In this document: positions 50,676-58,909 of the stretch, in pieces
Layout of the letters: each line of letters starts with the position of its first letter
Position numbering within the stretch: the stretch's first letter is position 1
Source: Paracoccus sp041927875
GTDB lineage: Bacteria > Pseudomonadota > Alphaproteobacteria > Rhodobacterales > Rhodobacteraceae
DNA length: 64,000 nt
Reading direction: 5' to 3' (one strand)
Assembly (NCBI RefSeq): GCF_041927875.1
Contig: NZ_JBHFHN010000011.1
Translations under genes and position numbers: made by a program
The notes under the pieces: generated by a model
Databases searched by the model: none
Seen by the model: only the letters and a program-made list of their open reading frames with translations
Told to the model about the DNA's origin: nothing

Positions 50676-52048
50676 GCCAGTGCCCACATCACCCGCCGAA
50701 ACCTCCCGTGCGACAGGGCCGCGCCGGATTCTGGCGCTATCTGCGGCTGGTCCGGGCCGACCTTTTGTCGGCGCATCCGGCAAAGCTCTATCGCGCCTGG
50801 ATGGCCGCCTTTCGCACGCCGTTCTTCCGGTCGTATCTGTGCAACGACCCCGCGCTGATCGATCTGGTGCTGAAGGAACGACCCGGCGATTTCCCCAAAT
50901 CCGACCGCCTGCGCGAGGGGCTGGAGCCGCTTTTGGGGCAGTCGGTCTTTGTCACCAATGGCGATCAATGGGCCGCGCAGCGCCGCATCATCGACCCGGC
51001 GTTCGAGGGCGGGCGGCTGCGCGATGTGTTCCCGGCGATCTGGGCGGCAAGCCTTGCGATGATCGACCGGCTGTCGGCGCGGAGCCGCACCGCGCTGGAC
51101 ATCGAACCCGAGGCCAGCCACGCCGCCGCCGATGTGATCTTTCGCACGCTGTTTTCGATCCCCATTCAGGACGGTCTCGCGGCGCAGGTGTTCGACGCCT
51201 TCCGCCGCCATCAGCGCGCCGCACCGATCGTCAATCTGGCGGCACTGCTGCCGCTGCCCCGCTGGCTGCCGCGCCCGCATTCGCGCGCAACCCGCGCCAC
51301 GGCGGCCGAGATCCGCGCCCTGATCACCCGGCTGACCGATGACCGGATGGCCGCGATCCGCGCAGGCACCGCGCCCGACGATCTGGCCACCAAGATCATG
51401 ACCACGCCCGACCCGCAGACCGGGCGCTGCTTTGAGGCCGCCGAAATGGTCGATCAGGTGGCGATCTTCTTTCTGGCAGGGCATGAGACATCGGCCAGTG
51501 CGCTTGCCTGGGCCTTGTGGCTGCTGGCCGACAACCCCGAGTGGCAGGATCGCGTCGCGGATGAGGCGCGGCGCGAGATCGACGCGGACACCCCCGACAT
51601 TGGCCTGATCGGGCGGCTGCCCACGGCCCGCGCGGTGTTCCGCGAGGCGCTGCGGCTGTATCCGCCGGTGCCGATGATGGTGCGCCAGACCACCCGCCCC
51701 GAGCGTCTGCGCGACCGCGACGTGGCGCCGGGTGCGCAGATCGTGCTGTCGCCCTGGCATCTGCATCGCCACGAACGGATCTGGGATGATCCCGATGCCT
51801 TCGATCCGGGCCGCTTTGCCACCGACAACGGCCGCGAGGGGCTGCGCCGCGCCTTCATCCCGTTCTCGGCCGGGCCGCGCGTCTGCCCCGGCGCGGGCTT
51901 TGCGATGATCGAGGGGCCGCTGATGCTGGCCCTGATCGCGCGCGCCTTTTGGATCGACACGGTGCCGGGCCGCCGCCCCGAGCCGGTCGCCTATCTGACG
52001 GTGCGCGGGCGCGACGGGATCTGGCTGCGGCTGACCCCGCGCGCGTGA
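50672..52048 (+). CDS. Cytochrome P450
   Basis: A 458-residue P450 with the I-helix oxygen motif FFLAGHETSASALAW, the E-x-x-R in FREALRLYPPVPMM, and the heme loop FSAGPRVCPGAGFAMIEG with the Cys ligand. The N-terminal MSQCPHHPPKPPVRQ lacks a membrane anchor, so it is soluble or peripheral. No ferredoxin or reductase gene is adjacent. Translational coupling to the upstream hydrolase-like membrane protein suggests a common hydrophobic substrate such as a lipid; this is inference. Confidence 0.9.
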   Translation: MSQCPHHPPKPPVRQGRAGFWRYLRLVRADLLSAHPAKLYRAWMAAFRTPFFRSYLCNDPALIDLVLKERPGDFPKSDRLREGLEPLLGQSVFVTNGDQWAAQRRIIDPAFEGGRLRDVFPAIWAASLAMIDRLSARSRTALDIEPEASHAAADVIFRTLFSIPIQDGLAAQVFDAFRRHQRAAPIVNLAALLPLPRWLPRPHSRATRATAAEIRALITRLTDDRMAAIRAGTAPDDLATKIMTTPDPQTGRCFEAAEMVDQVAIFFLAGHETSASALAWALWLLADNPEWQDRVADEARREIDADTPDIGLIGRLPTARAVFREALRLYPPVPMMVRQTTRPERLRDRDVAPGAQIVLSPWHLHRHERIWDDPDAFDPGRFATDNGREGLRRAFIPFSAGPRVCPGAGFAMIEGPLMLALIARAFWIDTVPGRRPEPVAYLTVRGRDGIWLRLTPRA

Positions 52049-52055
52049 CGCAAAA

Positions 52056-52080
52056 ACGCCCCGATCATCGACCGGGGCGT
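52056..52080 (-). terminator. Terminator of phaZ
   Basis: On the minus strand arms ACGCCCCG and CGGGGCGT (52080-52073 and 52063-52056) are followed by TTTTT. It also lies at the end of the convergent P450 gene. Confidence 0.75.
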
Positions 52081-52111
52081 CAGGTGAGGCGCTGCTTGTG
52101 GGGCAGGGCGA

Positions 52112-53458
52112 TCAGACCGCCAGATGCGCATCCTCTGGCCCGGCATCGGCGGCATCGGTGATGTCCTGCCGCGCCGGCGGCTTGCGCGACTTGCGGGGTT
52201 TGGGCGCGCTGCCGGGGGCTGCGTGCTTGTCCATGAACTCCAGCACCAGCGGGCGGATGTTCAGCCGCCACGACTTGCCCGCGAAGATCCCGTAATGGCC
52301 CGCACCCGGTTCCAGATGCTGCGCCTTTTTCGCATCGGGCACGCCCGATGCCAGCTTCAGCGCCGCAACGCATTGACCGGGCGCGGAAATATCGTCATTC
52401 GCGCCCTCGATCGTCATGATCGCGGTGCGGTCGATCTTTGTGATGTCGACCGGCTTGCCATCGACGGTAAAGCTGTTCTGCGCGATTTCCAGCCGCTTGA
52501 AGATGCGGTCGACGGTCGACAGATAGAACTCGGCCGTCATGTCCATCACCGCCAGATATTCATCATAAAAGCGGTTGTGCTTGTCGCCTTCGGTGCCCGC
52601 CCCGGTCGCCTCGGCATAGATCTTGTCGGCAAAGGCCTTGGCGTGGTTTTCGGCATTCATCGCCATGAAGCTGGCAAGCTGCGCCAGACCCGGATAGACC
52701 ATCCGCCCCGCGCCGCGATATTTGAAGCCGACCTGCTGGATGACCAGATGTTCCAACTGGCCCATGGTCATGCGGTTGCCGAACTCGGTCACTTCGGTGG
52801 CGGCGGCATCGGGATCGACCGGGCCGCCGATCAGGAACAGCGACAGCGGCTGTTGATCGGGGGTTTCCTCGGCGATGATCGCGGTCGCGGCCAGCGTCAG
52901 CGGCGCGGGCTGGCAGACCGCGATCACATGCAGGTCGGGGCCAAGATGGCGCATGAACTCGACCAGATAGGCGGTGTAATCCTCGATGTCGAACTTGCCT
53001 TTCGACACCGGAATGTCGCGGGCATTGTGCCAATCGGTGATGTAGACGTCGCAATCGGGCAGCAGGCTGGCGACGGTTGACCGCAACAGCGTGGCATAAT
53101 GGCCCGACATCGGCGCGACGATCAGCACCTGCCGGGCCATCGCCTCGCGCCGGGCGACGCGGAAATGGATCAGATCGCCAAAGGGCTTTTCCATCACTTT
53201 GTCGACATAGACCAGATGATCCTGGCCGGTCTCGCCCGCGATCGAATGAATCTCCCAGTCGGGCTTGATGACCATGCGCGCGAAGCTGCGTTCGGTGACG
53301 CGCCCCCAGGCCGACATCACCTTGAACATCGGATGCGGGACCAGCCCCCAGACCGGATACGAGGCCATGGCGCGGGCCGATGCCCCCATCCATTCGTTCG
53401 TGTTGCGGATCGTCTCCATCAGGTCGTAAGAGATCAGACCCTTCATGCCCCTCATCAT
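52112..53458 (-). CDS. phaZ: Intracellular polyhydroxyalkanoate depolymerase
   Basis: PhaZ breaks down polyhydroxybutyrate granules. The 448 residues show the family's MISYDLMETIRNTNEW-like start (here GLISYDLMETIRNTNEWMGA), an alpha/beta-hydrolase core with the Cys nucleophile in VIAVCQPAPLTLAATA, VEGANDDISAPGQ-like segment (IEGANDDISAPGQC) and HLEPGAGHYGIFAGKSWR with the catalytic His. GGAG upstream of the ATG at 53458 supports the start. It is divergent from phaC, as in Paracoccus denitrificans. Confidence 0.93.
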   Translation of the reverse strand: MMRGMKGLISYDLMETIRNTNEWMGASARAMASYPVWGLVPHPMFKVMSAWGRVTERSFARMVIKPDWEIHSIAGETGQDHLVYVDKVMEKPFGDLIHFRVARREAMARQVLIVAPMSGHYATLLRSTVASLLPDCDVYITDWHNARDIPVSKGKFDIEDYTAYLVEFMRHLGPDLHVIAVCQPAPLTLAATAIIAEETPDQQPLSLFLIGGPVDPDAAATEVTEFGNRMTMGQLEHLVIQQVGFKYRGAGRMVYPGLAQLASFMAMNAENHAKAFADKIYAEATGAGTEGDKHNRFYDEYLAVMDMTAEFYLSTVDRIFKRLEIAQNSFTVDGKPVDITKIDRTAIMTIEGANDDISAPGQCVAALKLASGVPDAKKAQHLEPGAGHYGIFAGKSWRLNIRPLVLEFMDKHAAPGSAPKPRKSRKPPARQDITDAADAGPEDAHLAV

Positions 53459-53560
53459 TTTCAGCGCTCTCCGGTTTTTTTCTGGGTAGGCTGTTGCGCC
53501 TTGTCGGTTGCGTCCTGCCGCCCTTATGCTGGTGATGCAGATTAGGGGGGATCAGCGGTC

Positions 53561-55546
53561 ATGACAACAAGACAGCGAAAGGATTCGGGCGCCAAGGCGC
53601 GGTCGGGCGCAAGAAAATTGCGCGAAAAACCCGCCGCGGATCAGCCAAAGGTTGAAACCGCCCCCCCGCCGGTTGCCAAGGCGGCCAAGCCCGCGCCCAA
53701 GTCGACTGACCGGCCGGTCACGCAAAGCCCCGCTGATTCTGCGCCGCAGAATAACCCGCAACCAGAGGGTGCGATCAGCGCCACCCTGGCCGAAAACCTC
53801 GAGCGGATCGAGGCGCTGACCCAGCGGCTTGTCGGGGCGCTGTCGCAGCGCAAGATGCCCGAACCCGCGCTGGAGGGGCCGGGGGCGGATTTCTATCTTC
53901 AGACCGGACAGGCGCTGATGAAGGCCTGGGCGACCCACCCCGCCCGGCTGATCGAGACGCAGATCAAGTTCTGGGGCCAGTCGCTTGGTCATTACATCGA
54001 GGCCCAGCAGGCGCTGATGCGTGGCCCGCTGAAGGCGCCGGACGATCCCGGCCCCGCCGATCCGCGGTTCAAGAACCCGCTGTGGGACAGCCACCCCTTT
54101 TTCAACGCCGTCAAGCGCCAGTATCAGATCGCCGTCGCCGCGATCGAGGAGAACCTGGCCGAGATCCTGCCTGCGGTCGACGACCCCGCAGCCGCCCGCC
54201 GCCTGCGCTATTTCACCCGCCAGATCATCGACATGATGGCGCCCACGAACTTTCTGGCGACCAATCCCGACGCGCTGGAACGCGCCGTCGAAACCGAGGG
54301 CGAAAGCCTGGTCAAGGGGCTGGAAAACCTGGTCGAGGACATCGTGACCAACAAGGGCGAACTGCTGGTCACGCTGTCGGATCGGTCGGCCTTTCAGGTC
54401 GGCCAGAACATCGGCGCGACGCCCGGATCGGTGGTCTATCGCAACGAATTGTTCGAGCTGATCCAGTATGCGCCGACCACCGAAACGGTCCACGCCGTGC
54501 CCTTGCTGATCTTTCCGCCCTGGATCAACAAGTTCTACATCATGGATCTGAAGCCGCAGAACAGCCTGATCAAATGGATCGTCGATCAGGGCTTCACGCT
54601 GTTCGTGGTGTCGTGGAAGAACCCCGGTCCCAGCTATGCCCATGTGAAACTTGAGGATTACGTCGCCCATGGTTATCTGCGCGCCATCGACACGGTGAAA
54701 ACCATCACCGGCCAGCCGCAGGTGAATGCGGTGGGCTATTGCATCGCGGGCACCACTTTGTCGCTGACGCTGGCGCTTTTGGACAAGACCGGCGACACCT
54801 CGGTGAAATCGGCCACCTTCTTCACCACGCTGACCGATTTTTCCGACCAAGGTGAGTTCACGACCTTCCTGCAGGACGATTTCGTTGACGGGATCGAGGC
54901 GCATGTGAAGCGCGACGGCATCCTTCAGGGCACGATCATGCAGCGCACCATGTCGTTCCTGCGCGCCAATGATCTGGTCTATAAACCTGCCATCCGCAGC
55001 TATATGATGGGCGAGGCGCCGCCGGCCTTTGACCTTCTGTTCTGGAACGGCGACGGCACCAACCTGCCGGGGCAGATGACCATCGATTATCTGCGCGGCC
55101 TGTGCCAGGCCAATGCCTTTGCCGAGGCGAGCTTCCCGGTGCTGGGCCATCAGGTCAGCCTGTCGGGCGTCAGGGTGCCCTTGATGGCCATCGGCTGTGA
55201 GACCGACCACATCGCGCCTGCCCGCGACAGTTTCCGGGGCGTGGCGCAGATGGGATCGGATGACAAGACCTTCATCCTGTCGGAATCCGGCCATATCGCG
55301 GGGATCGTGAACCCGCCCGGCAAGATCAAATACGGCCATTACACATCCGACGCGCCGATCAGCGATTTCGCCGCCTGGCGGCAGGCCGCGACCCGGCACG
55401 AAGGATCATGGTGGCCGCGGTGGCGCGACTGGATCGCGCCGCGGTCGGGCGATCAGGTGGCGGCGCGGGTGCCCGGTTCGGTCAAGGGTTTCCCGGTCCT
55501 GGCCGCCGCGCCCGGCACCTATGTGGTCGAGAAAGACCCTGAATGA
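53561..55546 (+). CDS. phaC: Class I poly(3-hydroxyalkanoate) synthase
   Basis: PhaC polymerises 3-hydroxyacyl-CoA at the granule surface. The lipase-like box is GYCIAGTTL with the catalytic Cys at residue 394; the Asp is in CETDHIAPARDSFRG and the His in SESGHIAGIVNPPGK. The first 75 residues are a variable Lys/Ala/Pro-rich extension (RKDSGAKARSGARKL), making the protein long (661) for the class. It is 102 bases from phaZ and upstream of phaP. Confidence 0.95.
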   Translation: MTTRQRKDSGAKARSGARKLREKPAADQPKVETAPPPVAKAAKPAPKSTDRPVTQSPADSAPQNNPQPEGAISATLAENLERIEALTQRLVGALSQRKMPEPALEGPGADFYLQTGQALMKAWATHPARLIETQIKFWGQSLGHYIEAQQALMRGPLKAPDDPGPADPRFKNPLWDSHPFFNAVKRQYQIAVAAIEENLAEILPAVDDPAAARRLRYFTRQIIDMMAPTNFLATNPDALERAVETEGESLVKGLENLVEDIVTNKGELLVTLSDRSAFQVGQNIGATPGSVVYRNELFELIQYAPTTETVHAVPLLIFPPWINKFYIMDLKPQNSLIKWIVDQGFTLFVVSWKNPGPSYAHVKLEDYVAHGYLRAIDTVKTITGQPQVNAVGYCIAGTTLSLTLALLDKTGDTSVKSATFFTTLTDFSDQGEFTTFLQDDFVDGIEAHVKRDGILQGTIMQRTMSFLRANDLVYKPAIRSYMMGEAPPAFDLLFWNGDGTNLPGQMTIDYLRGLCQANAFAEASFPVLGHQVSLSGVRVPLMAIGCETDHIAPARDSFRGVAQMGSDDKTFILSESGHIAGIVNPPGKIKYGHYTSDAPISDFAAWRQAATRHEGSWWPRWRDWIAPRSGDQVAARVPGSVKGFPVLAAAPGTYVVEKDPE

Positions 55547-55587
55547 CAGGGCCGGGGGCGCCGAACCGCGCGGTTCGATGTTTTTTG

Positions 55588-55638
55588 CTGCGGTGCAGCA
55601 TGAGCGGGGTTGTAATGCTGCACTGCGGCATCTATATT
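55588..55638 (+). promoter_or_regulatory. phaP promoter with two PhaR sites
   Basis: CTGC-GGT-GCAG (55588-55598) matches the PhaR operator form CTGC-N3-GCAG; a second, imperfect copy CTGC-ACT-GCGG lies at 55618-55628, 30 bases on. TTGTAA (55610-55615) and TATATT (55633-55638), 17 bases apart, form the promoter, and the second site lies in its spacer. Confidence 0.75.
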
Positions 55639-55707
55639 CGCCTTATCACCCGCGCATGTCCCCTCTGATGGGCCTCGTGCGCAGAACCCACCGCAGGAGA
55701 TGACCCA

Positions 55708-56157
55708 ATGACCAAAGCCGCCGATTTCACCAAGCCGATGCAGGACATGCTGGCCTCGTTCAACGTTGACACCTCGTCCTTCCAGGACGCCTTCAAGACC
55801 CAGGCCCAACTGGGTGAGAAGATGACCAAGGTCGCGCTGGACGCCGCTGAAAAATCGACCGAAATCAGCGCCAAATGGGCCAAGGAAACGCTGACCAAGC
55901 TGGGCAAGCTGGCGGAATCGAAGGAAGAACCCGCCGACTACGCCAAAGCGATGAGCGAGTTCGCCTCGGCCACCGCCGAAATGGCCGCCGAACATATGTC
56001 GGCTTTCGCTGAAGTCGCCAAGAAGGTTCAGATGGACACCGTCGAGCTGATGCTGTCGGCCGGCAAGGAAATGTCGCAGGACGCGCAGGCTGCCATGAAA
56101 AAGGCCAGCAAGGACGTGGCCGACGCGACCAAGAAGGCGACCGCCAACCTGAAGTAA
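55708..56157 (+). CDS. phaP: Phasin
   Basis: A small amphipathic coat protein of polyhydroxyalkanoate granules. The 149 residues are helical and repeat-like, rich in Ala/Lys/Glu (FKTQAQLGEKMTKVALDAAE, ATAEMAAEHMSAFAEVAKKV), as in the Phasin_2 family. GGAGATG before the start is a good ribosome site. It is followed by a strong terminator, so its high-level transcript is separate from phaR. Confidence 0.93.
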   Translation: MTKAADFTKPMQDMLASFNVDTSSFQDAFKTQAQLGEKMTKVALDAAEKSTEISAKWAKETLTKLGKLAESKEEPADYAKAMSEFASATAEMAAEHMSAFAEVAKKVQMDTVELMLSAGKEMSQDAQAAMKKASKDVADATKKATANLK

Positions 56158-56177
56158 GGTTGCCGCGACGTGAACGG

Positions 56178-56206
56178 AAAGGGCAGGCCCGCGCGGCCTG
56201 CCCTTT
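56178..56206 (+). terminator. Terminator after phaP
   Basis: Arms AAAGGGCAGGC (56178-56188) and GCCTGCCCTTT (56196-56206) followed by further T residues. Confidence 0.88.
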
Positions 56207-56285
56207 TTATTTTGCATTTGCGAAATCCCCGCCTAATCTGATCGCCAGCCGGGCGCAGTCGCCCGCAAGGTGAAAGGGGTTCGAC

Positions 56286-56873
56286 ATGGCGGCCAGTTCG
56301 GGGGATGCGGGTCAGGCGCCGCTGTTGATCAAGCGCTATGCCAGCCGCAGGCTGTATAACACCGAAACCAGCGATTATGTGACGCTTGAGGACATCGCCG
56401 CCTTCATCCGCGCGGGCCGTCAGGTGCAGATCGTCGATCTGAAATCGGGCGACGACCTGACGCGGCAATATCTGTTGCAGATCATCGCCGAACACGAAAG
56501 CCGCGGCGAAAGCGTGCTGCCGATCGACGTGCTGACCGATCTGGTGCGCAGCTACACCACCCAGGCGCAATCGGTGGTGCCGCAATTCCTGGCCGCCAGC
56601 TTTGAAATGCTGCGCGAAGGCCAGTCGAAGATGATGGAAAATCTGGGGGCTTTCCCGAACCCCATGGCCTCGATGCCGGGGTTCGAGGCGATGCAGCGCC
56701 AGCAGCAGGCGTTTCTGCGCTCGATGATGGCGGGCTGGGGGGTGCCGGGCGCCAGTTCCGGCCCCGCGCCGGATGACGATCCGCCCAGCCCGCGAACCGA
56801 CGCCGACCGCGATGACCTGGCCGAGATGAAGCGCCAGCTTGCCGCGCTTCAGGACAAGCTGTCGAAACTGTAA
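56286..56873 (+). CDS. phaR: Polyhydroxyalkanoate synthesis repressor PhaR
   Basis: PhaR represses phaP and itself and is released when it binds nascent polymer. The N-terminal DNA-binding PHB_acc_N domain is LIKRYASRRLYNTETSDYVT and LEDIAAFIRAGRQVQIVDLK. A C-terminal coiled coil (LAEMKRQLAALQDKLSKL) may aid oligomerisation or polymer sensing. The 195 residues are normal. Its own target sites are visible before phaP. Confidence 0.93.
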   Translation: MAASSGDAGQAPLLIKRYASRRLYNTETSDYVTLEDIAAFIRAGRQVQIVDLKSGDDLTRQYLLQIIAEHESRGESVLPIDVLTDLVRSYTTQAQSVVPQFLAASFEMLREGQSKMMENLGAFPNPMASMPGFEAMQRQQQAFLRSMMAGWGVPGASSGPAPDDDPPSPRTDADRDDLAEMKRQLAALQDKLSKL

Positions 56874-56983
56874 CCGCATGACGTTACGTCGCGCCGGCCG
56901 CGCTTGACCCAAGGTCATGCTTCGGCGCGCATTCGTCCTGACCCTATCCTGACTGAACGCATCAGTTTCGGGGAGGGAACGGC

Positions 56984-58867
56984 GTGGCACTTTTCAACTA
57001 TCGCAATCTGTCGGCGCAGGCGGCGCTGGATCTGGCTGTTCTCAGTCACAAGCTGGCGACGGCGGCGGCGATGCCGTCGATCGGCGGCGTCAATGTGGGC
57101 GCGGTTCTGGATGCAGGCATCGGCGCGCTGCCGCCCGGCACGCTGGATGGCAGCAACGGGACGCTGCCCTGGCCCTCGGGCTGGTCGGGTCTGGGCGTCG
57201 CCGATCTGGGCCTGCCCGCCGATCTGGCCGATGGCATGGGCTATATCAAGATCGAAAGCCCGCTGACCGGCTTTGCCGAATCCGGGCCGCAGGTGCGGGT
57301 CGCGGTCGAACGCGACAGCGCGGGGCAGGTGGTGCGGATGGCCTTGTCCTATGCCGGCACCAACTCGCCCGTCGATCTGCCCGATTACTTCCAGCTGAAC
57401 GAAGGCACCATTGCCCCCAAGCTGGAACCGGTGCTGGCCGCCGTGCGCGCCTATGCCGAAAGCCATGGGCTGACCGGGGCCGATGTCGTCGTGACCGGCT
57501 ACAGCCTGGGCGGCGGCATGGTGAACATCCAGTCGCGCTTTGCCGATACGCTGGCGGGCGGGTTCTTTGCCGACAGCAGCTATGTCGGCCATGCCTCGCC
57601 GGTGATCGACGCGTCGGGGCGGGTGATGAACCTTGGCTATGAAAACGACGTGGTGTTCCGCCTGATCGGTGACAAGCCCGACCTTGCCAGCGCGGCGGCG
57701 GCGGGCGGGGTGGGGCTGGTCAATCCCGATTACGACCTGGCCCATGCCACCGACAATGTAATCCTGTTCGACGGCATCTATGGCACCGGCGCCTTTGATC
57801 TGGGCGGCTTTGGCCTGCTGAACCTGGCGGGCTGGTCGGGCCATCTGGGCGGCATGGCCACCGACGCCATCGGCCGCATCGGCGCATCGGCCTTTTACGA
57901 TCTGATGGAGGAGGACAGCGCGGTCATCATCTCGAACCTCGGCGCGGCGCTGCGCCCGACCACTTGGGTCGAGGATCGCGCCACCGCCGTCACCAGCCAC
58001 CGGGGCGAGCCGGCCTTTCTGATCGGCACGGCATACGCCGATCTGATCCGCGACGGGGCCTCGAACGACTATATCGACGCGGGCGTGGGCGACGACGTGA
58101 TCCGCGTTTCGACCGGGGTGAACCGGGTCGAGGGCGGGGCGGGCACCGACACTTTGCGGCTGGGCGGCTGGCATACCGACTGGTCGGTCTATCGTCTGGG
58201 CGACGGCACGCTGGCCTTCGATCGCAAGGACGGCACCGGCCTGACGCTGGCCACCGGCATCGAGCGCGTCGATTTTGAAGGGCTTTCCGCAGGCAACAGC
58301 AGCGTCATCAACTGGCCCTATTCGGTGCAGGCCGACCGTCTGGAGGATGAACACTGGTCGCCCTTCGAATGGGGCGACAACGATGTGGCCTATGGCCGCG
58401 CGACCGAGGGCACGGGTGGCGCCGACCGTCTGGCGGGCCGCGTGGTGTTCGGCCAAGGCGGCAATGACCTGGTGTCGGGCACATCGGGGCGCGACCTGCT
58501 GCATGGCGGGGCGGGCAATGACACGATCACTCTGGGCACATCCGGCGACCGGGGTTATGGCGGCGAGGGTCACGACCGCATCGTCAGCAGCGCCGGCGGC
58601 GTGCGCCTGAACGGGGGCCTGGGCGATGACACCTTTGTCTTTACCGCCGCCGTGCGCGGTCAGGTGGTGATCGAGGATTTCGACGCCCTTGCCAATGGCA
58701 ATGACCGGATCGAAATCGCCCGCAGCCATTTCAGCGATTGGGGCGGGGTGGCGGGCCGCATGGCGCAGGACGGCGATGATGTGGTCATTCGCGGCGATCT
58801 GATGACGATCCGCCTGACCCATACCGATCTGGGGCAGATCGGCGCCGACGATTTCCTGTTCACCTGA
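56984..58867 (+). CDS. RTX (type I secreted) lipase-like protein
   Basis: The N-terminal 330 residues form an alpha/beta-hydrolase-like domain with the nucleophile elbow VVVTGYSLGGGMVNIQSRFA, as in family I.3 lipases. The C-terminal part has nonapeptide calcium repeats (GQGGNDLVSG, LLHGGAGNDTITLG, LNGGLGDDTFVF) and ends with the hydrophobic DDFLFT signal of type I secretion. No signal peptide. Translation starts with GTG at 56984 after GGGAGGG. No ABC exporter genes are adjacent. Located next to the PHA genes, an extracellular esterase or polymer depolymerase role is possible but not shown. Confidence 0.8.
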   Translation: MALFNYRNLSAQAALDLAVLSHKLATAAAMPSIGGVNVGAVLDAGIGALPPGTLDGSNGTLPWPSGWSGLGVADLGLPADLADGMGYIKIESPLTGFAESGPQVRVAVERDSAGQVVRMALSYAGTNSPVDLPDYFQLNEGTIAPKLEPVLAAVRAYAESHGLTGADVVVTGYSLGGGMVNIQSRFADTLAGGFFADSSYVGHASPVIDASGRVMNLGYENDVVFRLIGDKPDLASAAAAGGVGLVNPDYDLAHATDNVILFDGIYGTGAFDLGGFGLLNLAGWSGHLGGMATDAIGRIGASAFYDLMEEDSAVIISNLGAALRPTTWVEDRATAVTSHRGEPAFLIGTAYADLIRDGASNDYIDAGVGDDVIRVSTGVNRVEGGAGTDTLRLGGWHTDWSVYRLGDGTLAFDRKDGTGLTLATGIERVDFEGLSAGNSSVINWPYSVQADRLEDEHWSPFEWGDNDVAYGRATEGTGGADRLAGRVVFGQGGNDLVSGTSGRDLLHGGAGNDTITLGTSGDRGYGGEGHDRIVSSAGGVRLNGGLGDDTFVFTAAVRGQVVIEDFDALANGNDRIEIARSHFSDWGGVAGRMAQDGDDVVIRGDLMTIRLTHTDLGQIGADDFLFT

Positions 58868-58873
58868 ACGAAC

Positions 58874-58902
58874 GGCCCCGCCCGGACGCGCCGGGCGGGG
58901 CC
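58874..58902. terminator. Hairpin between convergent genes
   Basis: Twelve-base arms GGCCCCGCCCGG (58874-58885) and its complement (58891-58902), loop ACGCG; no T tract. It separates the RTX gene and mmsA. Confidence 0.65.
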
Positions 58903-58909
58903 GATCTGG

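Noticed and set aside
53552..55399. Minus-strand frame of 615 codons opposite phaC
   Set aside because: Shadow of phaC, which has all catalytic residues on the plus strand.
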